This document shows positions 8,639-16,370 of a DNA stretch of 64,000 nt, in pieces; positions within the stretch are counted from its first letter, which is position 1, and the number at the start of each line of letters is the position of its first letter. The notes beneath the pieces are model-generated. The model did no database searches, was not told where the DNA came from, and was given only the letters and a program-made list of their open reading frames with translations. Location: contig NZ_BPFH01000001.1 of NCBI RefSeq assembly GCF_019655435.1, positions 186,001 to 250,000 of the forward strand, read 5' to 3'. The position numbers and the translations under genes were made by a program. The stretch comes from Jannaschia pagri. GTDB lineage: Bacteria > Pseudomonadota > Alphaproteobacteria > Rhodobacterales > Rhodobacteraceae.

Positions 8639-9828
8639 GCGACGGCCAGGGCGTCCAGCACGTCAGCGATCAGGTCGTCCGCATCTTCCAAACCGATCGA
8701 CAAACGGATCAAACCAGGCGTAATGCCCAGCGCCGCCTTTTGGTCATCGGGCAAGCGTTGGTGCGTTGTCGTTGCCGGGTGGGTCGCGATGGATTTCGCA
8801 TCGCCGAGGTTGTTGGAAATCACAACGATCTCCAGGGCGTTGAGAAACCGAAACGCCGCGTCCTTCCCACCGGCCAGATCAATGGCGAGGACCGTTCCGC
8901 CCCGCTCCATCTGGCTCCGCGCGAGGGCGGCCTGAGGGTGTGTGTCCAGATGGGGGTGGAGGATACGTGCCAGTTTCCCGTGCCCCTCTAGCCGCTGGGC
9001 CAGGCGCAACGCGGTATCGGCCTGGGCGCGCACGCGCAAATCCAGCGTCTCCAACCCCTTGAGCATGATCCAGGCGTTGAAGGGCGACATGGCCGCGCCC
9101 GTATGCTTCAGGTAGGGTTCAGCCGTCTTGCGCACAAACTCCTGCGTTCCGCAGATCACGCCGCCCAGGCAGCGCCCCTGCCCGTCGATGTGTTTCGTCG
9201 TGGAATAGATGACAACGTCGACACCCAGTTCCACCGCCCGGCTAAAGGTTGGGGTGGCGAAGACGTTGTCACAGATGACCGTCGCCCCGACCGCGTGGCC
9301 CAAGGCCGATACGGCGGCGATATCGATGACCTCCAACGCGGGGTTCGAGATGCTTTCGAAGAAGACAACCTTTGTGTCCGCGCGGATCGCCTCCCGCCAA
9401 GCCTCCAGGTCGGTGCCATCCACCAAGGTCACCTCGACGCCGTAGCGCGGCAGCACCTCCTCCAAGATGTACAGGCACGACCCAAACAAAGCCCGTGCGG
9501 CGACCACATGGTCCCCAGCCGCGAGCATCGACACCAGCGCGCCGTTTACGGCGGCCATGCCCGAGGCCGTGGCGAAGGCGTCTTCGGTGCCCTCCAAGGC
9601 AGCGATGCGGTCTTCGAACATGGCGACGGTCGGGTTGCCGTAGCGGGCGTAAATGAACTCTTCCCGGGTAGCGTCGAGGAACCGTGCCTCTGCCGCCTCC
9701 GCCGTCTCATAAACAAAGCCCTGGGTCAGGAACATCGCCTCACTGACCTCGCCGTATTGCGACCGGCGGGTGCCGGCATGGACGGCGAGGGTGCGCGGGG
9801 AACGGGGTTTGGACGTGTTATCCTTCAT
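8635..9828 (-). CDS. metZ: O-succinylhomoserine sulfhydrylase
   Basis: PLP enzyme of the Cys/Met metabolism family that makes homocysteine from O-succinylhomoserine and sulfide. The 397 residues show the PLP Lys in STTKHIDGQGR (K212), the YARYGNPT segment and SGMAAV. The HIDGQGR version of the lysine loop favours MetZ over cystathionine gamma-synthase. A clear GGAGG ribosome site lies 6 bases before the ATG at 9828. The leader holds a SAM-II aptamer, fitting end-product control by S-adenosylmethionine. The downstream GNAT gene overlaps its stop. Confidence 0.92.
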   Translation of the reverse strand: MKDNTSKPRSPRTLAVHAGTRRSQYGEVSEAMFLTQGFVYETAEAAEARFLDATREEFIYARYGNPTVAMFEDRIAALEGTEDAFATASGMAAVNGALVSMLAAGDHVVAARALFGSCLYILEEVLPRYGVEVTLVDGTDLEAWREAIRADTKVVFFESISNPALEVIDIAAVSALGHAVGATVICDNVFATPTFSRAVELGVDVVIYSTTKHIDGQGRCLGGVICGTQEFVRKTAEPYLKHTGAAMSPFNAWIMLKGLETLDLRVRAQADTALRLAQRLEGHGKLARILHPHLDTHPQAALARSQMERGGTVLAIDLAGGKDAAFRFLNALEIVVISNNLGDAKSIATHPATTTHQRLPDDQKAALGITPGLIRLSIGLEDADDLIADVLDALAVA

Positions 9829-9902
9829 GGCGGGCCTCCTTTGGGCCTTGGGTCAAACGCACCTGTCGGAAAGCCGGTGGGGCCGCAACCGCGTCCACAA
9901 AG

Positions 9903-9972
9903 CCTCTTTAGCGGGTTTCATTCGTCCGGCATTGCGCCGTCCCGAGGGCCGCAATCCGGTACAAATCCCCTC
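9903..9972 (-). ncRNA. SAM-II riboswitch, long-loop variant, in the metZ leader
   Basis: Read on the minus strand, the stretch 9972-9903 shows the SAM-II pseudoknot plan. P1 pairs GAGGG (9972-9968) with CCCTC (9948-9944). The P1 loop carries GATTTG (9967-9962) and ACCGGATTGC (9960-9951), close to the known GAUUU...ACCGUAUUGC core. The 3' strand GCTAAAGAGG (9912-9903) can pair through its GC and GG ends with the TTGC and CC of that loop. Between P1 and the 3' strand is an extra hairpin CGGC-GCAAT-GCCG (9939-9927), as in long-loop forms. It lies 75 bases before the metZ ATG. Confidence 0.82.
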
Positions 9973-9979
9973 CCGCAGC

Positions 9980-10008
9980 CGCTTAGAGCGCCTACCCCAT
10001 CGGGTCAA
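9980..10008 (-). promoter_or_regulatory. Candidate sigma-70 promoter of metZ
   Basis: On the minus strand TTGACC (10008-10003), a 17-base spacer and TAAGCG (9985-9980) form a good -35/-10 pair. Transcription would start about 7 bases later, near 9973, exactly where the SAM-II P1 stem begins. That fit supports both calls. Confidence 0.65.
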
Positions 10009-10009
10009 G

Positions 10010-10027
10010 CACGACCAAACACGACCA
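10010..10027 (-). repeat. Two 8-bp direct repeats upstream of the metZ -35 box
   Basis: TGGTCGTG occurs at 10027-10020 and again at 10017-10010 on the minus strand. The copies are 10 bases apart, one helical turn, and end one base before the -35 hexamer. They could bind a regulator of metZ or of the divergent transferase gene. Confidence 0.4.
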
Positions 10028-10114
10028 CACACGAAGACGCGATCACCGAGGCCTTGCAATCGGGCGCCGTGCTCCGAAGGGTACTGCTCAGATTCATCCG
10101 GCGGAGAGACCAAG

Positions 10115-10819
10115 ATGACATCGCCCATTGACCTGTATTTCTGGCCCACGCCCAACGGCTGGAAGATCTCCATTGCGCTGGAAGAGATGGGGCTGCCCTA
10201 TCGAACGCATTTGATCGACATCGGCGCGGGGGATCAGTTCGACGCGGCGTTCCTAAAGGTGTCTCCCAACAACAAGATGCCAGCGATCACCGACCCCAAC
10301 GGGCCGGACGACGCACCGATCAACATTTTTGAGAGCGGGGCGATCCTCCAATATCTGGCGCGCAAAACGGGCCAGTTCTACGGCAACACGGACCGCGACC
10401 GGGTTTCCGTGGATCAATGGTTGATGTGGCAGATGGGGGGCCTCGGCCCCATGGCCGGTCAAACCCACCATTTCTGGAAATACGCCCCGCAGATGGACCC
10501 ACCCCAAGACCTGCCCTACGCCAAGGACCGCTACAAAACCGAAACGGCCAGGCTTTACCGTGTGATGGACACCCAATTGGACCGACATCGCTATCTGGCC
10601 GGGAACTTCTACTCCATCGCTGACATCGCGTGTTGGGGCTGGGCCTCGCTTTGGGAAGGGCAGCGGCAGACGCTGGAGGATAAACCAAACCTTTCCCGCT
10701 GGTTGGACGAGGTTGGATCGCGCCCGGCGGTCATCGCGGGCCGCGCACTGGCGGCGGACAAGCGAGGCGAAACCCACGACGCCGCTGCTCGCGCACGGCT
10801 GTTTGGCGGCAAGTCGTAA
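10115..10819 (+). CDS. Glutathione S-transferase, YfcG/YghU-like
   Basis: A 234-residue glutathione transferase fold protein. The N-terminal thioredoxin-like domain starts with WPTPNGWKISIALEEMG, the TPNG motif typical of the Nu-class YfcG/YghU proteins, which act as disulfide-bond or peroxide reductases with glutathione. PNNKMPAI gives the cis-Pro and FESGAILQYLA the gamma-glutamyl site. The helical C-terminal domain fills residues 95-210. The ATG at 10115 is used because the upstream extension overlaps the metZ leader. It is divergent from metZ. Confidence 0.9.
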   Translation: MTSPIDLYFWPTPNGWKISIALEEMGLPYRTHLIDIGAGDQFDAAFLKVSPNNKMPAITDPNGPDDAPINIFESGAILQYLARKTGQFYGNTDRDRVSVDQWLMWQMGGLGPMAGQTHHFWKYAPQMDPPQDLPYAKDRYKTETARLYRVMDTQLDRHRYLAGNFYSIADIACWGWASLWEGQRQTLEDKPNLSRWLDEVGSRPAVIAGRALAADKRGETHDAAARARLFGGKS

Positions 10820-10927
10820 GACGCGCAGCGAACCCGGGCGAGACCACCGTCGCCTGAGCCCGTTTGCGCACTGGCAAGGGGACCCCCAAGTGATCTAGGG
10901 TATGTCCCAACGACAGGAGAGACCCCA

Positions 10928-11023
10928 ATGAACGTAACCGGCCTGCAGAAGACAGCCTTTATCGCTTTGGCTGCATTGGTTGCATTGGCCGGATTGGGCG
11001 TCTTGGACGGCGGGGTTCTCTGA
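10928..11023 (+). CDS. 31-residue membrane peptide
   Basis: The frame from ATG 10928 to TGA 11021-11023 encodes 31 residues: a short MNVTGLQK head, a hydrophobic stretch rich in Ala, Leu and Gly that could span the membrane, and a DGGVL tail. An AGGAGA ribosome site stands 8 bases before the ATG, the best-placed one in this gap. Two bases separate it from the XpaC-like gene, so it looks like the first gene of the TelA operon. I know no named family for it. Confidence 0.6.
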   Translation: MNVTGLQKTAFIALAALVALAGLGVLDGGVL

Positions 11024-11025
11024 CG

Positions 11026-11910
11026 ATGGCGCAGCGATTCGGCGGGAAATACAGCCCCGACGCGCCCTCCCCTGGGCAAGCAGCAAAGGCGCCCGCGCTC
11101 GCGCCGCCCCTGCCCGGACGCGCGCGAATCCAGGTGCTCATGGGCCTTGCCATCCTGCCAGTGGCGACCTCGCTGATGCAGGACGGGGCCATTGCCCTCG
11201 CGGGAAATCTTTTGTCCGGCGCGGCGATCTTTGCGGGTGCTGTCGTGACGCGCGAAGGCTTGAAGGCCGAGGCCGCTTGGACCACTCGCAAGATCGCCCG
11301 CCGCCCCGCCGTTCCGCGCAAAATCTTGGGCGGCGTGCTTGTGGGCTTGGGCGTCGCGCTCGGCTCCATGACCGGGTTATCGGGCCTGCTGGCTGCTGTG
11401 GTCTACGGGGCCGTCGCGCTTGGCCTGCACCTGACCGCCTTTGGGCTCGATCCGATGCGGGACAAGGGGATGGAGGGGGTCGATGCCTTCCAGACCGATC
11501 GCGTCGCCCGCACCATCGAAGAGGCCGAAAAGCACTTGGCCGCGATGAAAGACGCTGTCCTGCGCGCCCGCGACCGGGAGGCCGAACGGCGCGTTGACCT
11601 GGTCATCGCGCAAGCCCGAGAGATGTTTCGCGCGGTCGAAGACGACCCCCGCGATCTGTCGACGGCGCGCAAGTATCTGGGCGTCTACCTGATGGGGGCA
11701 CGGGACGCGACGGCCAAGTTCGCGGACGTCTACGCCCAGACCAAAGACGCCGCCGTTAAGGCTGACTACTTCGCTCTGCTCGATGATCTGGAGCGGGGGA
11801 TGGAAGCCAAACGAGAGACATTGCTGATTACGGATCGGACCGATCTGGACGTTGAAATTGAAGTTCTGCGGGACCGTCTGAAACGAGATGGCCTGCCCAC
11901 CGGGGAGTAA
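11026..11910 (+). CDS. XpaC-like (5-bromo-4-chloroindolyl phosphate hydrolysis family) protein
   Basis: A 294-residue membrane protein. After a Pro/Ala-rich N-terminus come hydrophobic segments near 38-70 and 95-135. A long charged helical region follows (150-290), with EEAEKHLAAMKDAV and LEVEIEVLRDRLK type repeats suited to a coiled coil. XpaC family members are typically encoded next to telA, as here (4 bases apart). The historical enzyme name is not supported by any catalytic motif; a structural or partner role for TelA is more likely. It is in one operon with TelA. Confidence 0.75.
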   Translation: MAQRFGGKYSPDAPSPGQAAKAPALAPPLPGRARIQVLMGLAILPVATSLMQDGAIALAGNLLSGAAIFAGAVVTREGLKAEAAWTTRKIARRPAVPRKILGGVLVGLGVALGSMTGLSGLLAAVVYGAVALGLHLTAFGLDPMRDKGMEGVDAFQTDRVARTIEEAEKHLAAMKDAVLRARDREAERRVDLVIAQAREMFRAVEDDPRDLSTARKYLGVYLMGARDATAKFADVYAQTKDAAVKADYFALLDDLERGMEAKRETLLITDRTDLDVEIEVLRDRLKRDGLPTGE

Positions 11911-11914
11911 GCAC

Positions 11915-13108
11915 ATGGACACCAAGACCCGCAGCGAAGCCGCAGCGATCACCCAGGACGTGGAGGCCGCAGCCGCCAACACATTGGCCGAGCCCGGCAC
12001 GGATATCGTTTCCCTGGACCAAGCCCCTGCCCCCGTCGCCGAGGACATCCGCAAAAGGATGGACGAGATCGACATGACCAATACGCAGTCGATCATCGAA
12101 TTCGGCTCCGGTGCCCAAGTGGAGCTGCAGCAGATCAGCCAGGCCATGCTCGCGGACGTCAAGAACAAAGATGTCGGGCCTGCGGGCGACAGCCTCCGGT
12201 CCATCGTGTCCACCATCCGGGGCTTCTCGGTTAGCGAATTGGACGTGCGCCGCAAACAATCGTTCTGGGAAAAACTGATGGGTCGCGCCGCACCGTTTTC
12301 CAAGTTCGTGTCCCGGTTCGAGGACGTTCAGGGGCAAATCGACAAGGTGACCGATGACCTGCTCAAGCATGAGCACGTGCTGCTTAAGGACATAAAATCC
12401 CTCGACAAACTCTATGAAAAGACGCTCGATTTCTATGAGCAACTGGGCCTCTATATCTCCGCCGGCGAGGCCAAACTGGCAGAGTTGGACGCCACGACCA
12501 TCCCCGCCAAGGAAAGGGCGGTCGCGGCCTTGCCCGAAGACGACAAGATGATCGGCAGCCAGGAATTGCGCGACCTGCGCGCCGCCCGCGACGACCTAGA
12601 ACGCCGCGTCCATGACCTGAAACTGACGCGCCAAGTGACGATGCAGTCCCTGCCCTCAATCCGGCTGGTCCAGGAAAACGACAAGAGCCTGGTCACCAAG
12701 ATCAACTCCACCCTCGTCAACACGGTGCCCCTTTGGGAAACGCAACTGGCCCAGGCCGTGACCATCCAACGCTCCCGCGAGGCCGCCGAGGCGGTGCGCG
12801 ATGCCAACGACCTGACGAATGAGTTGCTGACGGCCAACGCCAAGAACCTGCGGGAAGCCAACAAGGTCGTCCGCACGGAAATGGAGCGTGGCGTGTTCGA
12901 CATCGCAGCGGTCCGCCAGGCCAACGAAGACTTGGTCGCCACCATCAATGAAAGCCTCCAGATCGCGGATGAGGGGAAAGCCCGCCGCGCGGAGGCCGAG
13001 CGCGAGTTGGAAACGATGGAGAAAGACCTCCGCGAGACCTTGGCATCAGCCAAGGCGCGTGGCGACGGGACGGGCGACAACGCTGGAACTGCGGTTCCCG
13101 CCACATAA
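11915..13108 (+). CDS. telA: TelA family toxic anion resistance protein
   Basis: A 397-residue cytoplasmic protein of the TelA/KlaA family, first linked to tellurite resistance. It is almost wholly helical and charged. Family marks are the mid segments SIRLVQENDKSLVTKI and TVPLWETQLAQAVTIQR, followed by a long coiled coil from about residue 270. The ATG at 11915 follows a GGGGAG site 7 bases upstream and starts after the XpaC-like stop. Its stop overlaps the next ATG (TAATG). A tellurite role is not implied; in this setting it probably serves an envelope stress response. Confidence 0.9.
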   Translation: MDTKTRSEAAAITQDVEAAAANTLAEPGTDIVSLDQAPAPVAEDIRKRMDEIDMTNTQSIIEFGSGAQVELQQISQAMLADVKNKDVGPAGDSLRSIVSTIRGFSVSELDVRRKQSFWEKLMGRAAPFSKFVSRFEDVQGQIDKVTDDLLKHEHVLLKDIKSLDKLYEKTLDFYEQLGLYISAGEAKLAELDATTIPAKERAVAALPEDDKMIGSQELRDLRAARDDLERRVHDLKLTRQVTMQSLPSIRLVQENDKSLVTKINSTLVNTVPLWETQLAQAVTIQRSREAAEAVRDANDLTNELLTANAKNLREANKVVRTEMERGVFDIAAVRQANEDLVATINESLQIADEGKARRAEAERELETMEKDLRETLASAKARGDGTGDNAGTAVPAT

Positions 13109-14064
13109 TGATCGACCGCCTCGTTCTCTGCGGTGCGGTGGCCGGACTCCTGGCCGCGTGTCAGCCCACGGCCGTCGCGCCGCCTGTCGCCCCCTCGCCC
13201 GTGCCGACCGCGCGGCCAGCCATTGCGCCGCCAGCCCCGGAAGCGGTACCGCCCTCCAGGGCCAGCATTTCCGCTGCGCTGTTTTACCGGCGGTTGGAGC
13301 AACGCCTGCTGACAGAGGGGCTGTTGCGCACCGACGGGGGTGGGCCAGACACGGCCTTTGGCCCCGACACCTTGGCCCGCAACTTTGAACGCATCGCCCT
13401 GTTTTCAGAATACGTGCAGGTGGGCGGTCGCTACGTGGCGCAGCAGAGCCGCGCACAATTGCGCCGCTGGGCTGTTCCCGTCCGGGTGCAACTCCACTTT
13501 GGCGCATCGGTCAGCGCGGATCGCCGGGCGCAAGACTCCGCGACAGTCCGGTCCTACGTCGCACGACTGCGCCGGGTGAGCGGCCATCCCATCAACGTCG
13601 TAAATTCTGGTGGGAACTACCATCTCTTCATCGTCAACCTCGACGAACAACGCACCCTCGGCCCGCAGATCAGCGCCGCTGAACCCGGCCTGAGCCGGAG
13701 CACGGTCGCGGAGATCACTGGCTTGGGCAAATCGACCTATTGCGCGGTCTATGCCTCTTCGACCTCGGCAAACCCAAACACCTATGTCTCCGCGATTTCG
13801 CTGATCCGCACGGAGCATCCGGATCTCATGCGGCAGGCCTGCTATCACGAGGAAATCGCCCAGGGGCTTGGCCTTGCCAATGACAGCCCTGCCGTGCGGC
13901 CCTCGATCTTCAATGACGACGAAGAATTCGCCTTATTGACCCGCCACGATGAGTTGCTGCTGCGCATTCTTTATGACCGCCGCCTGTCGGTCGGCATGAC
14001 AGCGGACGAGGCCCGCCCCATCGTCCAACAAATCGCCCGGGAACTCGTGAGCGGGCGCCTGTGA
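13108..14064 (+). CDS. DUF2927 lipoprotein
   Basis: A 318-residue exported protein. The N-terminus has a lipobox ending in LLAAC with Cys18 as the predicted lipidated residue, then a Pro-rich linker (20-50). The rest matches DUF2927: RRVSGHPI, NYHLFIVN, a YCAVYASS segment and the CYHEEIAQGLGLANDSP stretch, where HEE-Q-LG recalls a protease-like zinc motif but is not a full HExxH. It overlaps telA by one base, which ties an outer-envelope component to the TelA operon. Function unknown. Confidence 0.78.
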   Translation: MIDRLVLCGAVAGLLAACQPTAVAPPVAPSPVPTARPAIAPPAPEAVPPSRASISAALFYRRLEQRLLTEGLLRTDGGGPDTAFGPDTLARNFERIALFSEYVQVGGRYVAQQSRAQLRRWAVPVRVQLHFGASVSADRRAQDSATVRSYVARLRRVSGHPINVVNSGGNYHLFIVNLDEQRTLGPQISAAEPGLSRSTVAEITGLGKSTYCAVYASSTSANPNTYVSAISLIRTEHPDLMRQACYHEEIAQGLGLANDSPAVRPSIFNDDEEFALLTRHDELLLRILYDRRLSVGMTADEARPIVQQIARELVSGRL

Positions 14065-14133
14065 CCCGCGATTTGTTTCAACAGACGCAGCGAATGCCTA
14101 TATCACCCTGTGCGACGCCGCGAGGAGAGACCC

Positions 14134-15249
14134 ATGCCCATCTTTGATTTCCTATCCGGTCAGTTCATCGACGTTATCGAGTGGACCGACGACAGCCGTG
14201 ACACGCTGGTCCACCGGTTCGAACGCCACGGGCACGAGATCAAATACGGCGCCAAGCTCACGGTTCGCGAGGGGCAAGCGGCGGTCTTCATCCACGAAGG
14301 CCAATTGGCAGATGTATTCCTGCCCGGTCTCTACATGCTTGAGACCAACAACATGCCGATCATGACCACGCTCCAGCACTGGGATCATGGCTTCAAGTCG
14401 CCCTTCAAATCCGAGATCTATTTCGTCTCGACGACCCGGATGACCGACCTGAAGTGGGGCACGAAAAACCCCATCACCCTGCGCGATCCGGAGTTCGGTC
14501 CGGTCCGCTTGCGGGCCTTCGGGACCTACACAATTAAGGTCGCCGATCCAGCGAAGTTCATGACCGAGATCGTCGGCACCGACGGCGAATTCACCCGCGA
14601 CGAGATCCAATACCAGATCCGCAATATGATCGTACAATCGGCCAGCCGCGCCCTGGCTGGCAGCCGGATCCCCGTCCTGGATATGGCCGCCAATACCGAC
14701 GACCTCGGCAAGATCGTCGCCGAACAGATCAGCGCGACCATCGCCGATTACGGTCTGGCTGTTCCGGAACTCTACATCGAGAACGTGTCGCTCCCCCCGG
14801 CGGTCGAGGAGGCTTTGGACAAACGCACCTCGATGGGTGTCCTGGGCGATCTGTCCAAGTACCAGCAATATGCCACGGCGGAGGCCATGCAGACCGCAGC
14901 CGCCACGCCCAACTCCGGTATGGGGGCCGGACTTGGCATGGGAATGGGCATGGGAATGGCCCAGCAAATGGCAAACCCCGGCCCCTGGGGCGCCGCCCCC
15001 CAGCCTGCGGCGGCCGCCCCTGCGCCGCCACCCCCGCCGGTCGAACATGTCTGGCATATTGCCGAAGGCGGCGCGACCAAGGGCCCCTTCAGCAAGGCGC
15101 GCCTTGGCCGTATGGTCACCGATGGCGAGGTGACGCGCGAAACCTACGTCTGGACCCAAGGCCAGGATGGCTGGAAAAAGGCCGATGACGTGGATGAGTT
15201 GGCACAACTCTTCACGGTGATGCCGCCCCCACCGCCCCCCGGCATTTAA
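14134..15249 (+). CDS. SPFH/band-7 domain protein with C-terminal GYF_2 domain
   Basis: A 371-residue protein. Residues 1-240 form an SPFH domain of the YdjI-like group (MPIFDFLSGQFIDVIEW start, FGTYTIKV, a LYIENVSLPP end). A Gly/Met-rich then Pro/Ala-rich linker (265-305) leads to a GYF_2/DUF4339-type domain (WHIAEGGATKGPFS to TYVWTQGQDGWKKADD), and the tail is poly-Pro. Relatives commonly end in a zinc ribbon, so the GYF module is a swap. SPFH proteins form membrane scaffolds. The start has a GAGGAGAG site. A weak promoter (TTTCAA-N17-TATATC) may lie just upstream. Confidence 0.85.
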   Translation: MPIFDFLSGQFIDVIEWTDDSRDTLVHRFERHGHEIKYGAKLTVREGQAAVFIHEGQLADVFLPGLYMLETNNMPIMTTLQHWDHGFKSPFKSEIYFVSTTRMTDLKWGTKNPITLRDPEFGPVRLRAFGTYTIKVADPAKFMTEIVGTDGEFTRDEIQYQIRNMIVQSASRALAGSRIPVLDMAANTDDLGKIVAEQISATIADYGLAVPELYIENVSLPPAVEEALDKRTSMGVLGDLSKYQQYATAEAMQTAAATPNSGMGAGLGMGMGMGMAQQMANPGPWGAAPQPAAAAPAPPPPPVEHVWHIAEGGATKGPFSKARLGRMVTDGEVTRETYVWTQGQDGWKKADDVDELAQLFTVMPPPPPPGI

Positions 15250-15263
15250 CGCGACGCCGCGCC

Positions 15264-15665
15264 ATGGCTGCCAAAGGTCCCCAGGCCCTGCGCCCAATCG
15301 TGATGGCGCTGCATTGGGCCACCCTGCCGGTTATCGTCGCCTGGTTGGTGGGCAGTTTGCCAAGCTGGGCACTGGCCGGTCACGCCGCCGGTTGGATCGC
15401 CATCACGGTGATCTGGGGCCTGCGAGGGGGCGCGTCGCCTGCCCTGACCGGTTGGCTCCGCCGCGTCCCGCAAGCCTCCCACGTCGCGCTGCTGATCCTC
15501 TACGGTGCAGGCGCGGTCCTCGCCCTCCTCGATATACCAGCCGCGCGCAGCTTGCTCATCGGGACACTCGGCTTCGGGGCCTTGCACGGCGTTTTCAACC
15601 TCTGGCGCTCCAGCGTCTTAGGCGATGGCTGCATCCGCCGCATGACACCGAAAGTCCTACACTAA
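15264..15665 (+). CDS. Short cytochrome b561-like membrane protein
   Basis: A 133-residue protein with four hydrophobic helices. Each carries one His (ALHWA, AGHAAG, ASHVAL, ALHGVF), the usual arrangement for two b-type hemes in the bacterial b561 family. It starts 15 bases after the SPFH gene. The C-terminus RRMTPKVL closely matches RIMTPKPL of the larger paralogue 170 bases downstream, so the two look like an old tandem duplicate. It probably carries electrons across the membrane for a partner not identified here. Confidence 0.72.
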   Translation: MAAKGPQALRPIVMALHWATLPVIVAWLVGSLPSWALAGHAAGWIAITVIWGLRGGASPALTGWLRRVPQASHVALLILYGAGAVLALLDIPAARSLLIGTLGFGALHGVFNLWRSSVLGDGCIRRMTPKVLH

Positions 15666-15715
15666 CCGACGCTCACCTTCGGTTAAGGTTAACGCGACCG
15701 CCCCCATTCGATGTT

Positions 15716-15766
15716 CCCCAAATATGCTGGGGGGCCGCAAGGCGGGGGCAAAGCCCCCTCCACGGG
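15716..15766. repeat. Paired GC palindromes, REP-like
   Basis: Between the two b561-like genes, CCCC-AAATATGCT-GGGG (15717-15733) is followed by a GGGGGC-AAA-GCCCCC hairpin. The pairing of an AT-cored palindrome with a GC hairpin resembles short extragenic repeats of roseobacter genomes. There is no T-run for a terminator. Confidence 0.35.
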
Positions 15767-15833
15767 ACGTCCCAGGCGCCGCGCCGGTCAGCCCCCCTAG
15801 CCAAAGGGAGGGTCTCGCGGCACACTCCGAACC

Positions 15834-16370
15834 ATGCAGATGCCCACCAGACGTGCCGCCCTCAAGGTCCTCCACTGGACGGTTGTGCCCTTTTTCGTTT
15901 GGTTTCTTGTGGTCACCCCTGCTGATGTGGCCCGCGTTGGCAGCTGGGCGATTACGCTGCATTCGGTCTTCGGTCTGATCTTCGTCACCCTAGCCTTGAT
16001 CTGGACGGCAGACCTGTTGTGGCGCGGTCTCGCGTCTCGGCCCGGCCCAAAGCTGACGGGACGGGCAAGACAGATCCATAGGCCCCTGCATCTGACATTG
16101 ATTTGGGGGCTGTTCGGTGTGGCGTTCACCGGCTTTCTGCTGGGCCTCACGGCCTCGCGCGTTCTCATGGCTGGAACCGTCCTACCCATCGCACCGCCCC
16201 TGGGGCTGGAGACTGCAAACCATTGGGTTGGGGTCATCCATACGGTCGAGTTCTACGGCCTCGGTGCGGTTGCTGCCTTCCATGCCGCCTATCACATCTG
16301 GCGCCATGTTCGGTTGCGCGATAACGCCTTACGCATCATGACGCCGAAACCGCTCCAGAGGTTCCTATGA
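15834..16370 (+). CDS. Cytochrome b561 family protein
   Basis: A 178-residue di-heme-type membrane protein. His residues sit in each helix: KVLHWTVV, ITLHSVFG, RPLHLTLIW, GVIHTVEF and FHAAYHIWRH. This is the pattern of the bacterial cytochrome b561/hydrogenase b-subunit group, which passes electrons between quinol and periplasmic partners. It shares its C-terminal RIMTPK motif with the shorter upstream paralogue. The stop overlaps the start of the zinc-ribbon gene (ATGA), so both should act together. Confidence 0.85.
   Translation: MQMPTRRAALKVLHWTVVPFFVWFLVVTPADVARVGSWAITLHSVFGLIFVTLALIWTADLLWRGLASRPGPKLTGRARQIHRPLHLTLIWGLFGVAFTGFLLGLTASRVLMAGTVLPIAPPLGLETANHWVGVIHTVEFYGLGAVAAFHAAYHIWRHVRLRDNALRIMTPKPLQRFL

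Noticed and set aside
7463-8935. A 490-residue plus-strand open frame
   Set aside because: It runs antisense over folE2, the GNAT gene and metZ, all with firm family motifs. Long antisense frames are common in GC-rich DNA.
15264-16370. Frameshifted single b561 gene
   Set aside because: Each reading frame has its own start, full helix set and its own R-x-MTPK ending, so two paralogues are more likely than one broken gene.
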